Of a stretch of DNA of 64,000 nucleotides, positions 53,246-61,739 are shown in pieces (position 1 is the first letter of the stretch; every line of letters starts with the position of its first letter). The notes beneath the pieces are model-generated. The model ran no database searches. It was given only the letters and a program-made list of their open reading frames with translations, and was not told where the DNA came from. The DNA is from Tamlana sp. 2_MG-2023 (GTDB lineage Bacteria; Bacteroidota; Bacteroidia; Flavobacteriales; Flavobacteriaceae): positions 1 to 64,000 of the forward strand of contig NZ_JAUOSF010000003.1 of assembly GCF_030548465.1 (NCBI RefSeq). The letters are read 5' to 3'. Position numbers and translations under genes: made by a program.

Positions 53246-53971
53246 TTATTGGTGTGAAGTTAAATTTAAGGGACTTGTTGCTGAGTAACTACTAACAACA
53301 GAAATCTGCTGCTCTAGTTTCTCCTTGTTCCTCTCATAGGCTTTAGGAAATATACCTTGAACCAATAACAAAATTCCGAAAGCCAATATGACAATAGCAA
53401 CCACTTTTTTTGTTTTAAAGATAAGTCGTGGCGTTAGTTTGGCTTTTAAACGCTTAGCGATAACTATTTTAATCAAATCACTAACAAAATAAGCCCCTAA
53501 CATAGAAGCTATAAAAATAGCACCACCATGTTCTGAAGTGGTTAAAGAATCACCTAAAACGATAAATCCCAACCAACCTAGAAGCACTCCGATATTTATG
53601 AAGTTAAGTAAAAAACCTTTAATAAATAACTTTCCATAGTCTTTATGAATTTCAACTTTATAGTATTCTTTAACGATGGTTCTAAAAGATTTTGAGGTTT
53701 TTATAAAGGAAATAATACCGTAAACGATGAGTAAAACACCACCAAAAATTAAAAAACTGGGATCGTTTCCTATTTTTCCTCTTAAATTATTGGTACTATA
53801 AAAAGCAATTAAAATAAAGATAATATCGGCAAGAATCACTCCTAAATCAAAAATTATAGCTGCTCTAAAGCCTTTGGTAGCACTAGTTTCTAGTAATACA
53901 AAAAAAACGGGACCAATGGTAAAGGCAAGTATAATCCCAAAAGGAATGGCTGTTAAAATATCATCAAACAT
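53246..53971 (-). CDS. LysE-family transporter
   Basis: The 241-residue protein has the LysE start LTAIPFGIILAFTIGPVFFV, GFRAAIIFDLGVILADIIFI, and six transmembrane helices (about 5-25, 38-60, 75-93, 118-138, 150-170, 186-204), with a soluble tail. LysE-type exporters move amino acids or related small molecules out of the cell; the substrate here is unknown. The gene ends in the strand's own 3' region close to tRNA-Cys, convergent to it. Confidence 0.9.
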   Translation of the reverse strand: MFDDILTAIPFGIILAFTIGPVFFVLLETSATKGFRAAIIFDLGVILADIIFILIAFYSTNNLRGKIGNDPSFLIFGGVLLIVYGIISFIKTSKSFRTIVKEYYKVEIHKDYGKLFIKGFLLNFINIGVLLGWLGFIVLGDSLTTSEHGGAIFIASMLGAYFVSDLIKIVIAKRLKAKLTPRLIFKTKKVVAIVILAFGILLLVQGIFPKAYERNKEKLEQQISVVSSYSATSPLNLTSHQ

Positions 53972-54060
53972 AAACCTGAGAAGCTTTATACAAAGAAAAG
54001 GAATATTTTTAAAACATTAGGTTTACCTATTACTTTGAATTGGCATCATTTTATATAGCA

Positions 54061-54089
54061 AAAAAAAATGTGACCCGTAAGTCACATTT
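54061..54089 (-). terminator. Terminator closing the glucan utilisation operon
   Basis: On the minus strand AAATGTGAC and GTCACATTT form a 9-bp stem around TTACGG, followed by a T run of eight or more, 46 bases after the GH3 stop. Confidence 0.92.
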
Positions 54090-54134
54090 CTTAACCAAAT
54101 TACCAAAAAACCAATTAACTAAACTATTTTAAAG

Positions 54135-56426
54135 TTATTTCAATTCAAAAGAAGCATGAAGCTCGGCTTCAGAACTTCCTCCAACAAATACATTAAAATC
54201 ACCAGGTTCTACTATAAATTTACCGGCATTATCATAAAAACCAAGTTCATTTACTTTTAAAACAAAATGGATTGTTTTAGATTCATCGGCCGCTAATTCG
54301 ACCAACTCAAAGCCTTTAAGCTCTTTGACCGGACGCGTTACGCTTGCAAACAAATCTCTAACATATAATTGCACGACTTCCTTTCCGGTAACTTTCCCTG
54401 TGTTTTTTAAGTCTACTGAAACTTCAACTTCTTTTTCGGAAACTACAGTTACTTGTAAATTACTGTAATCAAAAGATGTATAACTTAAACCATAGCCAAA
54501 AGGATACAGAGGATCGTTGCTTTGGTCAGTGTAATGCGACCAGAATACTTCTCCTGCGGAAGGTAAAACAGGTCTTCCTGTGTTTTTAAAATTGTAATAA
54601 ATAGGCACTTGACCAACACTTTTAGGAAAGGTCATAGGTAGTTTTCCACTAGGGTTATAGTCGCCATACAAAACTTGCGCAATCGCATGCCCGCTTTGTG
54701 TACCTAACTGCCAAGCTTCAACAATAGCAGGAACATGCGCATCAGCCCAGTTTATCGTTAAAGGTCTCCCGTTATTTAAAACTAAAACAATGTTTTTATT
54801 CACTTTGTAAACTGCTTCTAACAAATCTTGCTGAACACCTGGTAAACCTAATTCTGTGCGGCTTCTACCTTCTCCTGTTTGAAAACCGTGTTCACCTAAA
54901 ACCATAACCACAACATCTGCTTTTCTTGCTGTTGCAATAGCTTCGTTAAACCCACTTTTATCAGTAGTATTAACATTTAATTCGATGGCAAACTCCGTTT
55001 TACCAGTAACAACATCAGCACCTTTTGCAAACGAAATGGTATTTCCTTTATAACTCTGAAGTCCTTCCAATACAGAAACAGCTGTGCTATCTTCAGCAGC
55101 AATACGCCAGCTTCCTAACGGGCTCGTTTTATCGTTTGCTAAAGCTCCAATTAAGGCGATTTTCTGACCCTCCTTTTTTAATGGTAATAAATGGCCTTCA
55201 TTCTTAAGAAGAACAATGGATTTTTTAGCCATATCTAAAACAGCCTCATTAATTTCTTGACTACCTGTAACCTCCTTCTCACGATTTTCATCACAGTATT
55301 TGTAAGGGTCATCAAAAAGCCCTAACTCATACTTTACTTTTAAAATACGTTTTACGGCATCATTAATTAACGCTTCATCTACTTTACCTTCTTTCACCAA
55401 ATTTGCCAATTCTTCAACATAGGCATAGGATTCCATATCCATATCAGAGCCAGCCTTTACGGCAAGTTCTGCGACTTCTTTCTTGTTTGCCGCATAACCA
55501 TGAGCAATCATTTCGTTTAATGAGCCCCAATCTGATACTACAAAACCATCATAATTCCATTGGTCTTTTAAAACATTGCGTTGCAAATAAGCATTTCCAG
55601 TTGCTGGAACGCCATTGAGTTCATTAAACGCGTTCATAAACGTCTTAACACCAGCTTCTGCGGCCGCTTTAAACGGTGGGAAAATAATATTATTTAAGGT
55701 TGACGTTCCTACATCTACCGTATTATAATCTCTACCAGATTCAGCAAAACCATAACCTGCAAAATGCTTAGCACAAGCTGCAACGGTATGAGGAGAAGCT
55801 AAATCCTCCCCCTGAAAACCATTAACACGAGCTACAGCGATTTTAGCCCCTAAATAAGGATCTTCACCTGCACCTTCCATAACACGCCCCCAACGCGCAT
55901 CCCTAGAGACATCAACCATAGGTGCAAAAGTCCAGTTAATTCCAGCAGCAGCAGATTCTTTAGCTGCCATTGCTGCCGACTTTTTTATGGCCTCTAAATC
56001 CCAACTCGCAGATTCAGCCAATGGAATAGGGCTTAACGTTTTATAACCATGAATGACATCAAAACCAATGATTAAAGGAATGCCTAAACGGGTTTCTTCA
56101 ACCGCAATTTTCTGCACAGCTCTAACTTCTTCAACGCCTCTAACATTCAACATAGACCCCACATAACCCTTTTTTAAATGGTCATATTTATAAGCTGCAC
56201 CACCTTCAGACGGTGTAGGTCCTGTGACATTCCAAAAGCCATTGTATTGGTTCATTTGACCTACTTTTTCTTCAATGGTCATTATACCAAGCAGGCTGTC
56301 TACTTTTCTATTTATGTTATTTGAACTGTTTTCCGTATTTGCAATACCCATATTTTCATCAGTTTTACCACATGACGTTAACAAAACTGCAAAACTAAGA
56401 ACAGTTATATAAAAATAGTTTCTCAT
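54135..56426 (-). CDS. GH3 beta-glucosidase lipoprotein
   Basis: This 763-residue enzyme hydrolyses terminal beta-linked glucose. It has a lipobox (LLTSCGKTD), the GH3 N-terminal barrel with LGIPLIIGFDVIHGYKT, GAGEDPYLGAKIA, VAACAKHFAGYGFAESGRD and the nucleophile Asp299 in GFVVSDWGSLNEMI, then the C-terminal sandwich (VLNNGRPLTINWADAHVPA, YPFGYGLSYTSFDYS) and a fibronectin-III-like end. It is BglX-like and lies 4 bases after the GH16 gene, completing the locus: oligosaccharides released by GH16 would be cut to glucose here. Confidence 0.95.
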   Translation of the reverse strand: MRNYFYITVLSFAVLLTSCGKTDENMGIANTENSSNNINRKVDSLLGIMTIEEKVGQMNQYNGFWNVTGPTPSEGGAAYKYDHLKKGYVGSMLNVRGVEEVRAVQKIAVEETRLGIPLIIGFDVIHGYKTLSPIPLAESASWDLEAIKKSAAMAAKESAAAGINWTFAPMVDVSRDARWGRVMEGAGEDPYLGAKIAVARVNGFQGEDLASPHTVAACAKHFAGYGFAESGRDYNTVDVGTSTLNNIIFPPFKAAAEAGVKTFMNAFNELNGVPATGNAYLQRNVLKDQWNYDGFVVSDWGSLNEMIAHGYAANKKEVAELAVKAGSDMDMESYAYVEELANLVKEGKVDEALINDAVKRILKVKYELGLFDDPYKYCDENREKEVTGSQEINEAVLDMAKKSIVLLKNEGHLLPLKKEGQKIALIGALANDKTSPLGSWRIAAEDSTAVSVLEGLQSYKGNTISFAKGADVVTGKTEFAIELNVNTTDKSGFNEAIATARKADVVVMVLGEHGFQTGEGRSRTELGLPGVQQDLLEAVYKVNKNIVLVLNNGRPLTINWADAHVPAIVEAWQLGTQSGHAIAQVLYGDYNPSGKLPMTFPKSVGQVPIYYNFKNTGRPVLPSAGEVFWSHYTDQSNDPLYPFGYGLSYTSFDYSNLQVTVVSEKEVEVSVDLKNTGKVTGKEVVQLYVRDLFASVTRPVKELKGFELVELAADESKTIHFVLKVNELGFYDNAGKFIVEPGDFNVFVGGSSEAELHASFELK

Positions 56427-56430
56427 AATT

Positions 56431-58086
56431 TTATTGATAAATTCTTATATATTCAACTTCCATGGTATCTTCAATAAAACCTGGATCAATATCGCCTCCT
56501 AACGTACCGCCCATAGCCACATTTAAAATCATAAAAAAGTCAAGATTAAACGGTGTACTTGCTGTATTATCGAACGCGTTATAAACTTTATCATCAACCA
56601 TAATTTTAATGGCATCGGTAGTCCATTCTACAGAATAATTATGAAAAGCAGTCGTTGAAGTTTCAACACTTGTAGATGCTGTAGGACCATCGCCAGCAGA
56701 GTGCCCTGGATAATGTAAAGTACCCGATACTTCTTCTTTGGCCCAACCCGTTTGTTCCATGATATCTATTTCACCAGAAGCTGGCCAACCTACAGTATCA
56801 AAATTAGCTCCTAGCATCCAAATAGCAGGCCAAGTTCCAGCTTGAGCGGGTAACTTAGCTCTTACCTCAACCCTTCCATAAGTGAACTCTTGTAAACCTT
56901 TGGTGATTAATCTAGCTGATGTATAACCACTTCCATTTGCTTTTGCAGTTATTTTAAGTGTTCCGTCTGAAACATATGAATTCTCAATATCATCTGTATA
57001 CGTTTGTAATTCTTGGTTTCCCCAACCACCAGCACCTAGCTCATGGGTCCATTTTGTAGCGTCAGGAGCGCCATCTGTATCAAATTCATCAGACCAAACA
57101 AGGTCATTAAAAACCGTTTCAAAAGTGTCTTCTGCTGGACTAGTTTGAAATTTTAAATACCATGCTATAGCCGAGTCATTAACATCTAATGTTCTCACAA
57201 GTAACTCGGTATCCGTTAATGAGATAATTTCATAATCTGATGTTCCCAAATAATAACTCATAAATGCATCGTCTGAAAAACTCATCGAAGTTCCTCTTGC
57301 CGAAAAATCTGGATCTGGCACCGTACTCCAATCATTGGATGTTGGCGCTAATGACACTAAACTCGTACCTGAAGTATCAAATTCAAAACAGGCATCTTCA
57401 CTGCCATCTCCACCTACAATGGCTTGATTTCCACCATTAAAGAATGTTGAGCCGTTATTATTTAATTGGTAAGTAAGATCTCCATTATCCTCTAAAGTAA
57501 AGGTTAATTCGTCATCACAAAAACAAGCACTTATTTCAGCTTCACACTTTTCAAAAGGTCCTGCCGTATACCACTTTGGATACCAGTAACCTTCACCATC
57601 AATACTTGCATTTGCAGGACCTAGGCCTAAATGAGCAGGTTCTGCTGCGGCTAGATACCAAATTCTACTACTGCCTCCAGTTAAAAATTGCTTAGCTTCT
57701 GGATCATCAAAGTCACTACGAACTGTAACTTCCATTGAAGTACTAGAGCTTATTCCTCCAGTACCTATAGCATTAACAATAACTGTAAAGGTGTTCACGC
57801 CAACTTTTGTAAAACGGTGTCTAACCGTTCCTGAAGGTTCTACTTGACTCGTTCCATCACCAAAATCGAATTTATAACTAATCACATTTTCAGCTTCCGC
57901 TGAAATATCAACAAAACCACTCCCATCACCATCAGGGTTATCGGTATCTTGACCAACAACTTCTCCTGAAATACTAAGATTCGTTGGACTGGTAATTGCT
58001 CCTACCTCAACATCATCTTCTTGACAACTGCTAGTAAAAACAAAGAGCAGAATAAAAATTCCTATATATTTATTTAAGTTTTTCAT
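56431..58086 (-). CDS. GH16 endo-beta-glucanase (laminarinase-like) with PKD domain
   Basis: The 551-residue lipoprotein (lipobox FTSSC) carries a PKD-type domain (about residues 30-120, with DISAEAENVISYKFDFGDG), a beta domain of unknown role (about 130-320) and the GH16 catalytic domain (about 325-551). The catalytic motif is visible: Glu439, Asp441 and Glu444 in SGEIDIMEQTGW. Other GH16 marks are FAKATWPAIWML-type region (AGTWPAIWMLGANF) and YSVEWTTDAIKIMVDD. GH16 in a locus with GH3 and SusCD usually acts on beta-1,3-glucans such as laminarin. It should be surface-exposed. Confidence 0.93.
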   Translation of the reverse strand: MKNLNKYIGIFILLFVFTSSCQEDDVEVGAITSPTNLSISGEVVGQDTDNPDGDGSGFVDISAEAENVISYKFDFGDGTSQVEPSGTVRHRFTKVGVNTFTVIVNAIGTGGISSSTSMEVTVRSDFDDPEAKQFLTGGSSRIWYLAAAEPAHLGLGPANASIDGEGYWYPKWYTAGPFEKCEAEISACFCDDELTFTLEDNGDLTYQLNNNGSTFFNGGNQAIVGGDGSEDACFEFDTSGTSLVSLAPTSNDWSTVPDPDFSARGTSMSFSDDAFMSYYLGTSDYEIISLTDTELLVRTLDVNDSAIAWYLKFQTSPAEDTFETVFNDLVWSDEFDTDGAPDATKWTHELGAGGWGNQELQTYTDDIENSYVSDGTLKITAKANGSGYTSARLITKGLQEFTYGRVEVRAKLPAQAGTWPAIWMLGANFDTVGWPASGEIDIMEQTGWAKEEVSGTLHYPGHSAGDGPTASTSVETSTTAFHNYSVEWTTDAIKIMVDDKVYNAFDNTASTPFNLDFFMILNVAMGGTLGGDIDPGFIEDTMEVEYIRIYQ

Positions 58087-58200
58087 GTGTTTATTTTTAT
58101 TGTTTTTCAATGGTTACATATCACTTCCATAGTAATCATACGCTTGAATATTGCATGATCGTTATGGAAGATTCATGTAACTTATTTTAATATTTATACT

Positions 58201-60231
58201 TTAATTTTGAGCAATATCATCAACATATATCGTATAGTTTGCAGAGCCATCACCTTCGGTACCGTTATCCATAATCAATACCAAATTGTAAAAATCAATA
58301 GACGTATCAACTCCTGAAAAATCAAAGGTTAAGGTTTCCCATTGGTTGGCGACAGTCGTTGTTGCAGTAACCTCTGCAGTTGAAGTTACGTTAGGCCATG
58401 GCACGTTATCTTCAAACTTCATAAGTAAATTTAAACCTACTCTTGGCGACCAAACTTTTGCAGTAACCGTTGTCGTACTAAAATCGAATACTGTTGGTAC
58501 TGTAATTTTTGATCCAGCCCAAACTTGCCCAGCTCCTTTTACCATTTCTAAAACATTTTGAGACGTATTTCCATTGGTATCTGGGTTTGCAACAACCGAT
58601 GTTCCTCCACCATCAAATCCATCAAGAAGGTAGTCTGGTTCGAATTCTAGCATCGGATTTGTTGAAATATCATCAACATATATGGTATAATTTGCAGAAG
58701 CATCACCTTCGGTACCATTATCCATAATCAATACCAAATTGTAAAAATCAATAGCCGTATCAACTCCTGAAAAATCAAAAGTTAAAGTTTCCCATTGATT
58801 AGCTACAGTCGTTGTTGCTGTAACTTCAGCGGTTGATGTTACGTCTGGCCATGGCACGTTATTTTCAAACTTCATAAGTAAATTTAAACCTACTCTTGGC
58901 GACCAAACTTTTGCAGTAACCGTTGTCGTACTAAAATCAAATACTGTTGGTATTGTAATTTTTGATCCAGCCCAAACTTGACCAGCTCCTTTTACCATCT
59001 CCAATACATTTTCGGAGGTATTTCCATTGGTATCAGGGTTAGCAACAACGGATGTACCGCCACCATCAAATCCATCTAACATAAAACCACCTTCAAAAGT
59101 AAGCGGTAACGGTCCAGTATTTCCACCAGATGATGGTTTATAAAAGTAAAGGTTGTCTACAAATATGGTTCCTTCCCCAGAAGGTACGCCATCAAATTTA
59201 AATTGGATGATGTTACTAAAATCTACCGCAGGGTTTAAATCTGTAAAATGAGTTATTGGAATTTCAACTGAATTCCATTGGTTTCCAACCAGTGTCATAG
59301 AATAAGCCGCTTCATTTGGCCCGTCACTTATTGGAGAAATATTAATAGTATAATCTTCCGCACTCCAAACATCTACGTGTATAAATTCCATACCTGAAGC
59401 ATCAATTGGTGCGGTACTAAAATCAATTCCTTGATAGGTTAAATCACCATATTGAATGACATTATCACCATCAATCTCAATTTGTGCATAAGTTGTTGTT
59501 TGTCCCCAATTTGGATAATAATCTATAGGATCTGGGTTTACATAAACATCACTAAACACTGATATAACATCTTGTGCCGCTTTATTAGGCTTACGCGCTG
59601 GCGCTAAAGGTTGTAATATAGCTGTTACCTGAAACTCTTCGGTATATTCTAAAGTTTCAACAGCAGCACTCATTGCTACTATTCTAATGGTATAATTTCC
59701 AGCGTTTTGATATTGATAAGAAACGGTTTCACCAATATTACCTGCCACAGGATTATCATGACCTGGTTCTCCAAAATGTACTTCATAAGATATGGCATGA
59801 TCGGCTGAAACCTCCACATTAACTTGCTTGGAAATAGCAGGGTCATTTTCAATAGTTGCTATTAAGTTTTCTGGTGCTTTGAATGATACTGTTATATTTT
59901 GAGTAACCGTAGTTTTCAAACCACTTAATCCTATGGCTGTAATTTTAGCATCGTAAACACCTTCTTCATAAACATGTTGGGTGTTTTTTCCTGGATCTAT
60001 AGGGTCTGAATCTACAGTTCCATCGCCATAATTTACAATATAGTTAACAACACCTTCACCTAAAGGGATAATAGTAACCAGCCCCGTATTATCTTGAGTT
60101 ACACTAACTGCAGCAGAAACATTTGTTGGTGCCACAATATTGTCTATGTAATCTAAATTATCATCTTCACTACAACCCATAACCATGAGTGCAAGCAGAC
60201 AGATTTTAAATATATATTTTGTAATTTTCAT
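58201..60231 (-). CDS. Surface glycan-binding lipoprotein (PKD domains, duplicated C-terminal module)
   Basis: The 676-residue lipoprotein (lipobox LMVMGCSED) begins with two PKD-like domains (about 30-115 and 115-205; VNYIVNYGDGTVD, ISYEVHFGEPG), then a carbohydrate-binding-like domain (about 220-365, ending FVDNLYFYKPSSG), then two 151-residue modules starting LDGFDGGGTSVVANPD (about 375-525 and 526-676), nearly identical in protein and about 90% in DNA. Position after susCD fits the SGBP (SusE/F-like) role: holding glucan at the surface. Not an enzyme by sequence. Confidence 0.85.
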   Translation of the reverse strand: MKITKYIFKICLLALMVMGCSEDDNLDYIDNIVAPTNVSAAVSVTQDNTGLVTIIPLGEGVVNYIVNYGDGTVDSDPIDPGKNTQHVYEEGVYDAKITAIGLSGLKTTVTQNITVSFKAPENLIATIENDPAISKQVNVEVSADHAISYEVHFGEPGHDNPVAGNIGETVSYQYQNAGNYTIRIVAMSAAVETLEYTEEFQVTAILQPLAPARKPNKAAQDVISVFSDVYVNPDPIDYYPNWGQTTTYAQIEIDGDNVIQYGDLTYQGIDFSTAPIDASGMEFIHVDVWSAEDYTINISPISDGPNEAAYSMTLVGNQWNSVEIPITHFTDLNPAVDFSNIIQFKFDGVPSGEGTIFVDNLYFYKPSSGGNTGPLPLTFEGGFMLDGFDGGGTSVVANPDTNGNTSENVLEMVKGAGQVWAGSKITIPTVFDFSTTTVTAKVWSPRVGLNLLMKFENNVPWPDVTSTAEVTATTTVANQWETLTFDFSGVDTAIDFYNLVLIMDNGTEGDASANYTIYVDDISTNPMLEFEPDYLLDGFDGGGTSVVANPDTNGNTSQNVLEMVKGAGQVWAGSKITVPTVFDFSTTTVTAKVWSPRVGLNLLMKFEDNVPWPNVTSTAEVTATTTVANQWETLTFDFSGVDTSIDFYNLVLIMDNGTEGDGSANYTIYVDDIAQN
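58204..58630. repeat. Internal coding repeat, C-terminal copy
   Basis: About 415 bases some 90% identical to 58657-59083, offset 453 bases (151 codons), inside the glycan-binding protein gene. Confidence 0.9.
58657..59083. repeat. Internal coding repeat, N-terminal copy
   Basis: Partner of the copy at 58204-58630. Differences are mostly third-base changes, so protein sequence is kept. Confidence 0.9.
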
Positions 60232-60248
60232 CTTATCTTTTTTTAGAA

Positions 60249-61727
60249 TTAATAGTTTGGATTTTGCTCCCAGTTACCATTTGAAAATTGAATTTCTTCA
60301 ATAGGAATCGGAAAAACCTCATTCTTATTGGCTTCAAAACCATCAATTTCTTGTGCTGCTTTACCTGTTCTTACTAGATCGAAAAAACGATGTCCTTCTC
60401 CTACTAGTTCTACACGTCTTTCGTGTGCAATGGCATCTGTAAGTGCAGCTCCAGTAGATGTTACGGCATGATTAGAATCTCCAAAAGCCCTCGCGCGAAC
60501 ACGATTTAAGTAGTTTTGAGCAATGGCATCGTCAATATTACCGCTATTGTAAGCTTCAGCTGCCATTAGCAACACATCTGCAAAACGAATAGATCTATAG
60601 TTATTAGGGTTTGTCAGGTTTTGATCACCGGTATTTAAATCTCCTTTGCGAGCAATATATTTTCTATTGAAATATCCAGTGTGCTCATAACCAGTTCCAT
60701 ATTTAGCACCTGTTTGGGCTGCCCAATTTACAATGTCTAAAATAGCAACGTCCTTACGTAAATCTCCCGCTTCAAAGCCGTCAACCACTTCTTGAGTAGG
60801 CACATTGAAACTAAAACCAGAATCGAACAAGGGGCCATCATACGTTCTAATACTATTAAAACCAACAGCCACATTACCTTCACTACATTGCAAACAATCA
60901 AAACCAGCACCTTCGGCATCAGAATATTGCACTTCGAAAACAGATTCGATTCCATTCTCACCTTCAGTTTCGAAAATAGTATCATAATCTTGAACTAAAT
61001 CATATGGTCCTTGTGTAATAACTTTATCAAGTATTAAAGCCGCTTCAGTATATTTTTGTTGATATAAATAAGCTTTACCTAACAAAGCTTGTGCAGCGCC
61101 TTTTGTTGCTCTTCCAACTTCAGGTGCCGTGTAATTTAAATGATCTACAGCATATTGTAAATCGGCTTCAATTAATTGATACACATCGGCAACTGGTGAT
61201 CTTGGAATGCTTGTTTCATCACCCAATTCAAAACGTGATTCTTTGATTGGAATTGGACCAAACCATTTTACCAATTCAAAATAATAATAGGCTCTTAAAA
61301 AATAAGCCTCACCAATAATGACTTCACGTCCTGGAAAATCTGTTTTATCTTGAAATTCTAAGATAAAATTAGCTCTACTAACACCAGCATACATCCAGTT
61401 CCAAACATCTCTTAAATTGCTATTAACCGGTGTGTGAATCATGTCATCAATTTGTTGAAAACCAGGAACATCTACGGCGCTACCGCCACCAGCTAAGGTA
61501 TTATCTGAAGCGATTTCGCCTAGCATAACATTGACGTAAGTAGATTGTAATAAATCATAAGCACCCACAAGTGCATTGTAATAATCATCTTCTGAATTAA
61601 AATAACTTTCAGAATCTATACTATACCTATCAACGTCTTCTAAATAAGCATCACCACAAGCTGTTGCTCCTAATAATATGCTTAGCGTTAATAGACTTTG
61701 TATTGTTTTATTTATATATTTTTTCAT
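60249..61727 (-). CDS. SusD-family glycan-binding lipoprotein
   Basis: The 492-residue lipoprotein (lipobox GATACGDAY) has the SusD/RagB layout: N-terminal VDRYSIDSESYFNSEDDYYNA, the TPR-rich core (VIIGEAYFLRAYYYFELVKW, GRATKGAAQALLGKAYLYQQ) and the C-terminal RSIRFADVLLMAAEAYNSG, LNRVRARAFG and HERRVELVGEGHRFFDLVRT. SusD caps the SusC channel and helps capture glycan. It lies 12 bases after the susC gene and starts the outer-surface part of the locus. Confidence 0.97.
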   Translation of the reverse strand: MKKYINKTIQSLLTLSILLGATACGDAYLEDVDRYSIDSESYFNSEDDYYNALVGAYDLLQSTYVNVMLGEIASDNTLAGGGSAVDVPGFQQIDDMIHTPVNSNLRDVWNWMYAGVSRANFILEFQDKTDFPGREVIIGEAYFLRAYYYFELVKWFGPIPIKESRFELGDETSIPRSPVADVYQLIEADLQYAVDHLNYTAPEVGRATKGAAQALLGKAYLYQQKYTEAALILDKVITQGPYDLVQDYDTIFETEGENGIESVFEVQYSDAEGAGFDCLQCSEGNVAVGFNSIRTYDGPLFDSGFSFNVPTQEVVDGFEAGDLRKDVAILDIVNWAAQTGAKYGTGYEHTGYFNRKYIARKGDLNTGDQNLTNPNNYRSIRFADVLLMAAEAYNSGNIDDAIAQNYLNRVRARAFGDSNHAVTSTGAALTDAIAHERRVELVGEGHRFFDLVRTGKAAQEIDGFEANKNEVFPIPIEEIQFSNGNWEQNPNY

Positions 61728-61739
61728 ATCGTTAATTTT

